A stretch of 64,000 nt of DNA, from positions 26,029,501 through 26,093,500 of the forward strand of contig OX485805.1 of NCBI GenBank assembly GCA_950295325.1, read 5' to 3'. The position numbers were made by a program, and so were the translations under genes. The stretch's first letter is position 1; each line of letters starts with the position of its first letter. Shown piece after piece: positions 11,230-23,099 of the stretch. Origin of the DNA: Polytrichum commune (Eukaryota; Streptophyta; Polytrichopsida; Polytrichales; Polytrichaceae). The notes beneath the pieces are model-generated. The model did no database searches, was not told the DNA's origin, and saw only the letters and a program-made list of their open reading frames with translations.

Positions 11230-12280
11230 TGGGCCTCCCAACGCCGGTTGTTCGGGCCGTACTGTACGGACTGCAGGGATGGGTACAGGGCCCTGCAAAT
11301 ATGGTGCCGCTGCAATGCTCCATGCATATGGAACGGCACATTGAACAGCGCCTCTTCGATCAGGTGTTTCTTGGTGTTGTGTAGGACCGAACCTTGTGTG
11401 AAATTGATCCCTGGAAGGGATAGAAAGAAGAATGTTGTGGTGTTGTGCTCCCTGGCACAAAGGGCGACAAAAGAGGGTTCGAGTGTGCTCCTTCCAGGCT
11501 TATATAGTCGGGTGTAGCAGAATTGGTGGGAGAATAGTGCCCTAATCCAATTTTGAAGGTTCCCTCCCTTTCGTTTTAGGCCGTCACAGATCCGTATGCG
11601 GACGGCTTTTGATGCCTTTGGGTGGGTTTTTACATGCACCTTGATACAATTGTGTTAGTGGGATTGTTTTACATTATTTTCGGCATGATGTGTTTAAGCC
11701 AATCCGGTCCACCCCCAATCCTGTAATGATAGTTAGCACATCGCCCACTCTTGGGCATCACTACTATGAGCGCGTACTACCCGCTGGTACGCCTTTGGAT
11801 CCAAGTTTGATTGATGAGATGAAAACACGCCAGAATGTGGTCCTATCAACAGGTACCCTCGGCCCACCACTTCCATCGCACTTGTGGCATCACACCCTGC
11901 TATTGAGGCGCGTACAACGTTGAGGTACTCACAAGCGCTCATTGCAACCTACATTTGTGCACCGGCTTCAAGGTTGAAGATATTTGCACCCCTAGACCTT
12001 GAATCTCTTGAAAAGAAATGGATGTCCCCAACATGTCATAACAATTACAATTAAATCATCGGCCCTCATCCCAACGTATCTATGTATGCTTGTAGTATTG
12101 CAGATAAATTGCCATGCTCCCAATGCTATCGGAGTGGTTTATGGCACCCCGATGAGTTCTCCTTCCGAAATTCATATTAACTATTTCAATATTAATCCAA
12201 AATTAATTATTATGTGGGTGGGTCCAATTTCCAATTACAATGTGCTTTGCACATCTCTCAACATTGACATAATGTCTTAA
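11230..12280. other. No supported gene
   Basis: This stretch is moderately GC-rich up to about 11640, as expected for the promoter or first exon of the DUF7869-like gene on the minus strand. Open frames on both strands run through the palindromes and match nothing I recognise. From 11690 it is anonymous. Confidence 0.4.
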
Positions 12281-12520
12281 TAACTTCCCAATAGAGGTTA
12301 GTAACTTCCCAACTTCCCAATAGAGGTTACTAGTAACTTCCCAATAGAGATTAATAACTTCCCAATAGAGGTTAGTAACTTCCCAATAGAGATTAGTAAC
12401 TTCCCAATAGAGGTTACTAGTAACTTCCCAATAGAGATTAGTAACTTCCCAATAGAGGTTAGTAACTTCCCAATAGAGATTAGTAACTTCCCAACAGAGG
12501 TTAGTAACTTCCCAATAGAA
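12281..12520. repeat. Minisatellite, about 12 copies of a roughly 20-bp unit
   Basis: Tandem copies of TAACTTCCCAATAGAGGTTAG with small variants (GAGATTAG; an extra ACTAG in two units). The apparent minus-strand protein made of NLYWEVT units is translation of the repeat. Confidence 0.95.
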
Positions 12521-12777
12521 GCAAATTAGGAAGGGGCTTATTAACCCCATTATAGTAACCCCATTGGGCTTATGGGGTTCAACAATTCATAAATTAAATT
12601 GGAAGAATCTGAAATTTGCGCCTCCAACTTCATCTGAGGATGCCGTCTCGAATTGACCCTAGACCCTTCTACCCTATTTAACAATTAGTCCAATACCCTA
12701 AATGAAAGGTGAAAAGTGCATGTGTGGGTTAATATTAGTGAAGATTGAGTAGCCTCTGGAGGCCCATCAGCCTACTT

Positions 12778-12806
12778 AAACCCTAAACCCTAAACCCTAA
12801 ACCCTA
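12778..12806. repeat. Interstitial telomere-like repeat (CCCTAAA)4
   Basis: Four exact units of the plant telomere repeat, C-rich strand on top. A G-rich-strand tract lies 2.6 kb to the right. Confidence 0.95.
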
Positions 12807-14200
12807 TACTCGAAGTACCACTTTGGTTTGCATTTGAAGCAAATAATGAATGGGCTACCATGATACAAAACCAATCCCAAATATATTTGATATTCATATT
12901 AAGTGCTATGTCTGAATCGGTTGCTTCCACCATTGGTCACACTTTTTACATTATTTTGTTAGGTCCAATAGCTAAGTCATAGTCTAAGAACTCTAAAATG
13001 ATTTGAATCAGCTGATCAAACTAGTCAATTTAAAGCGTTGTCTACATTTGAGCACGTCGTAAGTTAATCTCATCCTAACACGTGTTCATTTAGTGTTCCC
13101 TCATAACTGCACGTATTACAAGCATACAACTCTTGGACAATTGATCTGCGTTAGTGACAAATATAGGTGTTTAATTAAGAAGCGCGAACATAAGGCCCTC
13201 AAACCTTAATCACCATGTGTCCAAGTGTCTTCGTGGCAATAATGCATCCAAATAAATGCATGGCTTGGACCCTGTAGGAAGCAGTTACAGCACTGGCCAT
13301 TCCCGCAAATTCCTGTGAGCATGCCACGTGTCACATATCTTCACATCATGTCTTCAAAAGTTCACGCCCAAGCAGCTGCTCTTGCAATGGTCGGAGTCAA
13401 TTGTTGAAAGTGCCTATATTGTTCATAATTGGGAGTTCACCCATTGGATCTCCCCTTTATGACCTCTCCACTTTCCTTCCATCCACACTCATAACCTTAG
13501 TACGTGTAATTAGGTTGCCTTCGCAAATGGGTAAAGTTGTGTTGCCTCTTACATCGCCTCTTTACGCAAGCAACTTTCCATAGGTCAAACTCGGATCAAA
13601 AACCTTATATTAAGTTTTTTGGTTCATTCCTATCACAATTAAAGTCCATACAAAATTTGTGTATTTTGTTGTACTGGTAATAAATAATCAAGTAATGTGA
13701 CATGCCAATAGATTAGTGCAAGACTACCTAATTGCCAATATTGGTGTAGGTAGATTCATTGGCATTTATTTGAGCTACTAGTCTAAGAGACAAATTGAAT
13801 CCAAACTTAAGTTAGAGTTAGAGCAAACCAAGAGCTACCTCAATTGACATGATGGAAACGGGGATTTGAGTATATTTGGATTATGCATTAATTTTGGACA
13901 ACACAACTGCCTAGTAGTATATGGCGTGCACTAGATTGGAAAACTACATGAAATTAATATAATGGTGGTTGGTAAATATGGCATACATTGTCAAACATTT
14001 GAAGTTGTCACTGATTGTTGTGTTGTTGCTTTAAATTTGATATGTTTGATATTTTTGTCCTGGGCCCACAAGTGCACATCCCTTATTATTTTAGGGTTTA
14101 CGGTTTGGCCAAATATACTCAAGTGTCAATTTGTTATCCTTGGTGTCAACTATTCAATATGCACACATGTAAATGTCAAGTGCAAAGCTTGTAGATAGCA
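12807..14200. other. No supported gene
   Basis: AT-rich DNA without a recognisable coding segment or repeat family. Confidence 0.4.
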
Positions 14201-14234
14201 ATTATTGTTCCCCATGAGCTTCAAAATTTTGCAC

Positions 14235-14480
14235 ACGGCTTTGATCTCAATGTTGATTTGCATTCAAGATATGTGGATCATGATCATAATGTAGCGAGGA
14301 CCACCTACGGCGAAGCTCACTAGTGATGCTAAACGTCATTCATCATTGTTGTCTAGTAACTTTTAATTGGACAACTCTTTACATTTTGGTGTTAATGAAA
14401 GTCTTTAAGTTAGTTTTCAAAAGTCTTTAAGGAATTTAATATATAAGAAGACAATTGATAACTTGGGTGGGCAACACCAA
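14235..14480 (+). pseudogene. Degraded pogo/Tigger transposase tail
   Basis: Nucleotide similarity to 40405-40660: GCTTTGATCTCAATGTTGATTTGCATTC..., GTGATGCTAAACGTCATTCATCATTGTTGTCTAG, GACAACTCTTTACATTTTGGTGTT and GGGCAACACCAAAGATCTTTGAA follow in the same order. Stops and frameshifts interrupt it. It shows that the giant element acquired secondary insertions or carries old ones. Confidence 0.6.
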
Positions 14481-15430
14481 AGATCTTTGAACTCTTCTTT
14501 CAAATAGTTCTTGAGAATATATGTATTTGTTTTGGAGTTATCAATTATTGGATTGGACAATCTATATTATTAAATATAGACGGTGTCAATATACTAAAGA
14601 CGGGAGAACAGTAGAAACATTTCCGCACTATCCCTAGTCCCTTCGGCAACTTGCCTATAATGTCTACCGTTGACTTGGCAACAGGCCTGGACTATGCAGT
14701 GAATCCCTCAATTGGCCGTAGTCCCCTCAAATTCACCCTAAGCTTGAACCGGTAGGTTTCCGACCTCAACAGTTTCACATGTTACGGTATGATACCCCAA
14801 CCCGAATCATTGTGAACTCAATTGGAAATATCCACATTACTGCCAGCAGGCTCGTATCTAAACCTCGGTACTAGCTGTACATTGCCGCATAACCCTGTCA
14901 TAATGGCTCTTCATGTGTGCATGCAATTCATGCTATGCCTCCACATATTGTCTTGATTTGATTGAAAATTTAACATATGTTGGTTGTCCCTTGTACAGTT
15001 AAACAGGGCCATAGTAGGCCACCCAGATTATAGGTAAACCCACAATAAGTCACAAATGAATTAAGGAATTCGCCTAGGGAAAGTTTCCTAGCAATTAAAC
15101 TCAACACAAAATGCCATGCATGCAAAACCAAGGATTTCGTAATACATTCAAAGACATAGTCATCGTATTGTTTATGTTGTCATTCATAGGTCCTATTATA
15201 CTTCCATTTGCAAATTGTAAGGTGAATACAGCTGTATGAATTGTGCATATTTACTTCTATTCATGTTTGTGTAATTTGGCTGCGCAAAAAGTGGTCCTAC
15301 TGGATCCTACTGTTTATGGGATATACATACACTTAGCGAATAGGTTTAGTTATTGCAAACAATACCTGTTGAGTTTTGGGTACTAGGGGATTGTTGTCAC
15401 TCCCACTCCAGTGCGCAATAATTGTGAACT

Positions 15431-15490
15431 TTTTAGGGTTTAGGGTTTGTGTTTTAGGGTTTAGGGTTTGGGGTTTGGGGTTTATGGGTT
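15431..15490. repeat. Telomere-like tract (TTTAGGG and variants)
   Basis: Two exact TTTAGGG pairs interrupted by GTGT, followed by TTTGGGG variants. The orientation is opposite to the tract at 12778. Confidence 0.9.
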
Positions 15491-17680
15491 AAGTTATTTA
15501 GTGGGCTCCAATCTGCCTTTGAAATCCAATGAGCTCAGTTATGTGCAAAATGCAAGGGTGGCCATTACGAATGGAACGGTCATTTGAAGCTCCAATGTGG
15601 TGTTTTGAAAAATGGGGTAACGTTATGGTCACTAACCTTTCACCATTTAAACTAGTGATCAATCTTGGGTCAAGTAACATAGTGACATTTCAAACATATT
15701 GGCATAAATATGCTTACAATTCAACCTACAAGCCTCAACCCTCCATCCTAAACATGCACTCTAAAAACTAAAACTCTATGCCTGAACCCCAAGTTCGAAA
15801 CGTTACCCCTAGACAATGAGTTTAATATCTAGCCGACGTTGAATGAATCATATCATCGTGACGAAGGCCACAAACCTATGCATTGGGGAGTCAAGTGTTC
15901 CACATGTTGATGGATGAGAGTAAACTTGTCAAAGCATAATTATTATACCCATAAGAAGTTTACACATTTGGTATGACACTAGTCGTATAACTAGTGTTAG
16001 ACATAAATGCGCCACCACCCTCCCTACGACCATGCACCTTCTCTTATCTTTGTTAAGAAATTTTCACATCCTTACTAACACTAAATTTGGGCATGTGACT
16101 TACCATAGTCCAAGTTTAGTGTTTGAGTTCACAATGAATGTTACTTACTTTCATCTAGGGTTACTAATATTTAGTGTATGCGTTCGTATTTTGTGTATCT
16201 AACACTAAATATCACTAGAGTGGGTTGGGACATATATGCACCACTATAGTTAACTAACCATTAATAGGTCAATGATCATGCACAAATAATATCATCGTCA
16301 ACTAAACCTTAAAGGTCAGCAATCATGCACCACTATAGTTAACTAATCATTAATAGGTTAGTGATCAAGCACCACTATAGTTAACTAGGTTCTGAGAGGA
16401 TTGTTTATTGCGCACCACTATTCACCACTTAGTGTAGTTAGTGGCGTTGTAGTTGCCACTATTATTTAGTGGTAGAAGGTCTCGAATACTTGCCAGCAGA
16501 TTGCCTACTAGTAGGCTTATGAAAGTGCACAATATTAATATCGGATGGAGGGCTAACCCTTGCGACACCCACTTTCACCATATGTTATAATCAACACAAC
16601 AATAACATAACATCTGTTATGTTATTATAACCAACAGACAACCTTAAAGTTTACCACCTTGCAATAAAGAAGTTCAACCCAAGTTAACTTATGCGTAGTA
16701 CAATGAACACACGACATCCTTACACCGTCGCGTAGGCCTAAGGTATAGACACCCATAACCGATAACGCACCCATCACCGACAAGTAGACCTATGCATGAA
16801 CGCGCATGGCTTAAATTAGCAGAAGTCGATGTTTTTATATTATAAATGTGAGGACCATATGACTTTGTGGAGGGGAAGTTGTCGAAATAGTTGTTGTCGG
16901 TCATGGGTGAAGCTATATGTTGGTTATGGACTCTAACCAACTTTCATGTTTGCAAAATTTGTAGTAATTCTAACTTTACTTAATCAATTTTGAAAAAAAG
17001 CTCGACATTCATCATGGACATTATTTTCCTACGCAGAAAAATTAACTCCTTCTTGATAACCGAAGATATGCTATGCTGAAATTCTTAAGTTATCGGTTAT
17101 AGGTATAATATGTACCTTAACTTAAATTTAGGGGAAATCTAGATATATTTAAAGATCCTACTACAGGCCACCGGTCCCTCTATAAATGTCCGTGAAGGAT
17201 AGAAGATTTCAAGAGTGATTTAGATTGTGAATTTCTTACATCTTTCTACTACTGCTTTCTTGTTGTCCTCGAGATTATCATTGATACATTCTATTAACCT
17301 TGATAATGTCACCCTTGGTAATAGAACACCTTAAAGTTTGAAACCGATTTTCTTAGTGTAAAACTCCCTTGTTATTATCCCTATCATCCTAGATAATGCC
17401 ACTATCCAAAATCCAAAATACATCCAAAATACTCCAAAATACTCCAAAATCCGTAGTGTGAACGTTATAATATCAATTATGGATGGATTGTATGTGATGG
17501 TTGGATGGACAGATTGTAATAGCCAAAAGGGTCATGAGCCGCCCCCTGTGATAATGCAATGCTATTCACATGGTCATGAGCCGCCCATGTGCACCAACTT
17601 TGAACGGTGTTGTCTATACACGGCACTCAAAGGTGTTGTATGGGACGGCACTGTCAAGACTTCAGACCTTAAACAACTGC
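15491..17680. other. No supported gene; short repeats
   Basis: Around 16235-16390 a segment of about 60 bp (CACCACTATAGTTAACTAA then CATTAATAGGT and GATCATGCAC) is repeated three times with variation. Near 17408-17450 there is a run of CCAAAATAC-type units. No coding frame is convincing. Confidence 0.5.
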
Positions 17681-18290
17681 CAAAATAACTAGAGTTAACT
17701 AGAGTTTTTTCAAGACATTAGAAAACAACTATAGTTAACTAGGAAATTTTCAAACCAATTTGAAGAACAACTATAGTTAACTAGAAATATTTAAGACCAT
17801 ATTAAAAAACAACTATAGTTAACTAGAAAAAAATTCAACCAACTACAACTTGAGAGTTCCAAAAAATGTAAGGAGTCAACCAACAAGTTATTTCATTTTT
17901 GAATTAACGTATATTACATAACTTCTATAATAGACCTTATGTTTGTCACCCATGAAGGCCCATCCCAAGAAGGACTATAACCCATTATACTCTAAGTAAC
18001 TTAGACATAATGAAGTCATCATCATGATGCTCATTGGGTGTTGATTGAGTGCGGATCACAACTGGAATCAAGTCCCAAATTTAAATTTTGAATAAAAGAG
18101 AAGGAAAATATATAGATGCTATGATCTGTCATGGTACTACACTACAGGTTGTGCCCAACTTTAGTTAACTAGATATAACTATAGTTAACTAGATTTTTTG
18201 GCATACCAAAATCAAAACAACTATAGTTAACTACATTTTTTGGCAGGTCAAATCACAAACAACTATAGTTACGAAAGGCAACTAGTTAAC
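17681..18290. repeat. Dispersed AACTATAGTTAACTAG motif cluster
   Basis: About eight copies of AACTATAGTTAACTAG or one-base variants occur at roughly 40-bp spacing (for example 17727, 17768, 17811, 18178, 18219), in two groups separated by unrelated DNA. The core AACTATAGTT is itself a palindrome. Related copies occur at 16240-16385, and one at about 4647 outside the giant element. Confidence 0.8.
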
Positions 18291-18539
18291 TGATAGTTGA
18301 ATTAGTTGGTTAGTTGTCCAAGGTCTGCAAGACTTCTCGGCCTCTAATATGCATCCCACCTTCCGTCACATGTGTTCACCTAATATGTGTCTATGAGGGT
18401 TTCGGCTTGTGTGAAGTAATTTGGGATGTTAGTTAAGTTCTACGGTTAGGTGAGCTGGTCTAGGTACAGAGTAAGTGTCGACTTAAGCTAAATTAGTTCA
18501 ATTGGTTTGCAGTGCAGGTGTTATTCGTTGTGTTGTTGT

Positions 18540-19095
18540 TTTTGTTGCTACATTGGAAGCTAGTGATTCCATGGAAGAAGACCCATTGATTGTTGATAGC
18601 AGTCACTGTGATGACGAGTCTAAAGTAGTATAGCTAAGCGATCATGCACAAAAATATGCTAAAGATGTTTTGAATTTTATGGTTAGCCAAGGTTTTCAGA
18701 TTTTCAACACCCAGGAGTTGTTAGGAATGGAAAAAATCCATAACAAGCTCATTAGAATTGGTGTTGGACAATAAACATCACTAAAACAATGTGACATTAG
18801 AAGCTCCTTTGTCTCTAGTGAGAGGTCTTTACCTGGTCTCAATGACAAATTATGATGTGCTCTTGCTGTTATTCACAATTTTGAATTAGAGTTTACATGT
18901 AAAAACATTGAAGTCTTGTATTTGTTATTTTCTTTTTTTACATTGAAATTTTATTTGATTGTCTACCTTTTTTTTTTGATAATATCACATTATGCACAAA
19001 TCTTCAGAATGTGACATTATCAAATATGACACCTTCAATGCTTATATCACACTTTATGGTGAAACGGATGCTGTGATATTATCAAGGTTAGACTG
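18540..19095 (+). mobile_element. Pogo-like fragment with defined right end
   Basis: Closely similar to 280-812: the transposase tail (CCATTGATTGTTGATAGCAG..., GATGTTTTGAATTTTATGGTTAGCCAAGGTTTTCAGATTTT), then the 3' non-coding part and the terminus ATTATCAAGGTTAGACTG followed by TA. The frame has a stop (GTATAG) early in the tail, so it is dead. Its left limit is uncertain. Confidence 0.65.
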
Positions 19096-22000
19096 TACCA
19101 ATATGTTGAAATGTCAGTACCGTTTCAATATACTCAAACATCAATGTTTCATTATTGAAATTATTATGGTTCTATCTTTTCACCATGTGTGTTCTTTAAG
19201 TTTGGTCTCACTTATATTATAATAGTATTGAACATCGCTTAAATGATAAACATGATAATGTGCACTTTGAACAAAAAATTCAATATATACATGAAGGGCA
19301 ATTTTTGAGCTAACCCTTCATTTTGAAAGGGAAAATTTTAAGTTACCCTTCCTTATGAAATACAAGCAACCCTTCAAATTTATTCCCTGACACTAAACAC
19401 CATAAACAATGTAACAATACTTATTGAATGCAGGGCCTAGTAAACAAATTAAACTTTTTAGGTTTGATCACCCCATGTGGTACTTTTGGGCCACCCCCTT
19501 TCGAGGGAGCCTAAAAGTATCACACAAGCCCTTCGGTGAAGGTGGCCTGCATTTGCAGGCGCCCAAGCCGAACCCGGATGATAGGTGTATAACGTGAGTA
19601 GTTAGATTTTTAAGGGAGATTAAATATGCGTCGTAGTACCTCCGGAGGTTAGGCCTTAGTTTTTTACTAGTGTGGCTTTAAACTCCACTAACCAATTTCA
19701 TATCTTGTTCTAACCTTAACCTACAATCTATTCTACGCGCAGACGCACCAGCCTTGAAACCAAGGCAATCCTAATTTGTGAATTGGGATGGTTCTGATAC
19801 ACCCAACCGGGTGTGACTCATACCACCCTAACTCAACGAACGGAATAACGACAATTTGATGGACCATTCAATTCTTCCTATTTCTTTATTTAGTTCTATT
19901 TAGTTTTCTAAGCGGGGGAACTTGGCCTAAGTCCCACCCTTCACACAAATTCCTTCTTAATTACTTACTTTTGTTTGCACGTCCTAACTTACTACATTAA
20001 CATATTAGGCATCACCCCTTACCTCGGGTCTCTTGCCAACAAGGGTTTACGATTTATTTTGTATGTTTTGATTGTTAAATGTGTTTACACTGGATAGACC
20101 ACGAAATGCAACTCAATGGGACCAGGGTGACGGGCGACCTGTAGGTTCAACCTGTTGCGCAATCTTCATAAATTGGGGCCATTACTCCCAATCTATGGGG
20201 CCAACAACATAATAGTGGATTCGCGGGTCATTAACCCCACCTTTCCACCAACAACATTCAGAGTGGTCGTGTCGGTGATTAATCCGACTTACCACACACG
20301 AAACTTGCTAATAAATGAAGCTACTACCACAAAACATACCAAGGGCCCCGAAAACAATGGAATTGGGTACTCCCTTGGCGGTCAAGTGGTCAAGCCACTT
20401 GACCTTACGAGATAGGTGAGTGGGTTTAGAGATGCGTACCTTAGCCGTGCTCCCTTCAATCCTAAATGGAAGGCTTAAGGTTAGTTAATTTACCTCAATT
20501 TTCCTCGGTTGATTTGGGCTTGATGTAGGCCGAGCCGCTACCTCCTTCCTTGCTCCACTTTCCGAGCGTCGACCTTGCCTCCTTCTTTGTAACTAGTTTG
20601 GTAGTAAGCGTACCTTAGTTAACAACTAAAATATAAAGTGTTATTCTGCCCTGTAATTTAATCCTAAGCATAATATTTATACTTAGTGCACCAAATTATT
20701 TTTCCAATGATCTAAAAATCACTCTAATCGGATAAGAAATGCAAAAGTTATGAGGGTTGGAAGTGTGAGGTCGATTCAACCGACCCTTCCAACCCACCTA
20801 TCTACCTTCTAACTTCAAAAATTCATAGCACATTCCTTACTACTTGGATCTAGGCTTTCCTTATACCATTGGAAAGCTATGAACAAGCTCTAACTAGAAA
20901 AATTATGACATCAGCAGGTTAAGCTAATAGAAATTCAGCGGACTCCTTGTAACACAGCAGTCAATCAAGAAGGCTTAAACTATGTATCTCGCCTTCAACA
21001 ATTCATATCTAATTCAAATCTTAGTCAAATCAAACGTTCTATATGACCCTGGAGAGATATTAAAAAGATGTATTTGATAAAAATATGTGATTAGAAAGGT
21101 AAGCCGAAGTGAACCCAGCAGGTCCTCTGTAATGCAGCAGTCAACCAAAAGTTCTCAAACTATGTGTCCCATCTTGCACAATTCATATCTAATTCAAATC
21201 ATGCTCAAATCAAATGTTCTAAGCCATTTTGGAAAGCTACACAAAAGTTCTACTTGGGAAAAATATAATTTCTTGGAATTAAAATTCCTATTGGGCTCGC
21301 AGGTCTGATCCAGCAGCCGCTACCCACAAGACCACCCAGTTTTTCTACTCCATCTTTGAAAATCCATAACTAATTATCATCTCAACCAAATCACAAATGG
21401 GAAACGGCTATGGATAGCTATATGAAATCTCTCTAAGAGAAAAATGATAAGTATCTTGTTCTAGCTTTTGAACTAAGCCTTCAGGGCATTGGCAGATGAG
21501 GTCTATAATGCCTCTACTCAAAACTCTACCATCCAACCTACCTCTACAAAAGAAGGAATAATTTTGTTGGTGTGTTAATAAACACACAACCTAACTAGGA
21601 GAGAGAGAGTAGAGGAGGTTCTCAAGCCTTTCTTTTAGACCATTGAGAATACATGCTGAAGGATTTTTTCCTAACTACATTGAAGCAGGGCTTCGCCCAA
21701 AAACTAGAGAAAGAGAGAGAGCTACAAGGTGGAAGGAGGGGTTTTTAAACCCTCTCACAAAAGGGTTGGACCCCTCCTCCACCGGATCCATTTTTCAAAC
21801 CCTTTCCCGAAATTTTGGCTCGGGGGTTTTCCCGGTTGAGGTTGCCACCCTCTCGCCGAGGTGGCTCCGACAAAAAATCTTTAGAAATCTTTCTAATTTT
21901 TCCGCCATCGAGTTGGCAAGGGGGCAAGTGGGCAAGTATCCCCCTTGCTCTCTTTCTTTTTTGTCTTCAAAATTCTTCACGCCGATTTTATCTTCTTACG

Positions 22001-23060
22001 TAAAACACCTCCAATAGTCTTGTGTGCCTCACACTAACTAATAAACTAACACTTGCTTAGCTAGCATCTACTAACATTTGCTTAATAACTAGCATCTACT
22101 AATATTTGCTTAGCTAGTTGTTTTTACTAGCTAGCACATTTTTTCTACTTTGCTATCTTCTAGCACTACTTAGTTTCATTTTGACCTTCCTTCTTCTAGG
22201 CTAAATGCTAAATGAACTAATTTTTCCTAAATTCCCTATCAATTCTAACTTTTAATGCTAACATTCTAACTAAAAGTGATCCCGCAGAGTGGTGGACCAC
22301 TCAAAGGGTTCACACCCCACCTTATTTTTCACTCGGAAATTAAACTCAAGGTTTTGATGATGATTTCAAGACAAAATTGCTCAGAAAAGAAATATTTGGA
22401 CTACAAGGGAACGCTAAATTGTCGTCCAAAGTATTCCAATGTGCTACTCTCACTGTCATAATGTAGATTTTTTAATTAATATTTTTGCTTAAACATGTTA
22501 CTTATGTTGATGAATTGTATCATATGGGCAATTAGTAGGCTAGCCTTGACACTTTGAGACCCCGCCGGCATCTAGTTTAGGCCCTTCGCAAATTGTGCAC
22601 TTGACACTAAACATCATAAACGGTGTAGTACCTTCTTACATGTGGTGAAATATATATGTATATGAATATGTATGTGTATATGTATAATTTTTGAGCTGCA
22701 TATATATAGGTCCATTCAACTGAATCGTTTTTGAGAGTAGAGATTATCAACGTTTCAATACATAGTACACTCTTTTAAACGTGTCTTCTTGATGTTTGCT
22801 CTTTGATCCTCACTGAACCCCATACCATTCAAATATAGGGGTTTCGGTTTATGTACCAGCCAAGCGGTGGCGGTGGCCGTATCATATCTAAATTGAACCA
22901 TTGTGATGGAATCAAGCCATTTGGACGAAAGCTCATTTGGTAAGTTAAGTGAATGATAAGTGAAAGCACCAACTAACATCATACAATTTGCAATCAACAC
23001 CCTCTACAGTTAGTAGGAAGTACCCTTCCTACTAACCCACACCCTCCTTAATGAGAACGG
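19096..23060. other. No supported gene; anonymous repetitive DNA
   Basis: Three ACCCTTC motifs at 19315-19375 recall the giant element's subterminal repeats. ACACTAAACACCATAAAC near 19390 recurs as ACACTAAACATCATAAAC near 22605, so the 3.2 kb between may be a later insertion. Open frames at 21643-22017 have low complexity and match nothing I know. Confidence 0.35.
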
Positions 23061-23099
23061 GTGAAACTACACCCTAGCCTACTCGTCTGCCCATCATGG

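Noticed and set aside
11062-11639. Overlapping frames on both strands containing SLDRVKV or HFHSIE peptides
   Set aside because: These peptides are translations of the 26-bp palindrome; the frames share no other protein-like features.
12203-12550. Minus-strand protein made of NLYWEVT repeats
   Set aside because: Translation of the minisatellite.
12778-12806. Chromosome end
   Set aside because: The tract is only four units and has tens of kilobases of sequence on both sides, so it is interstitial.
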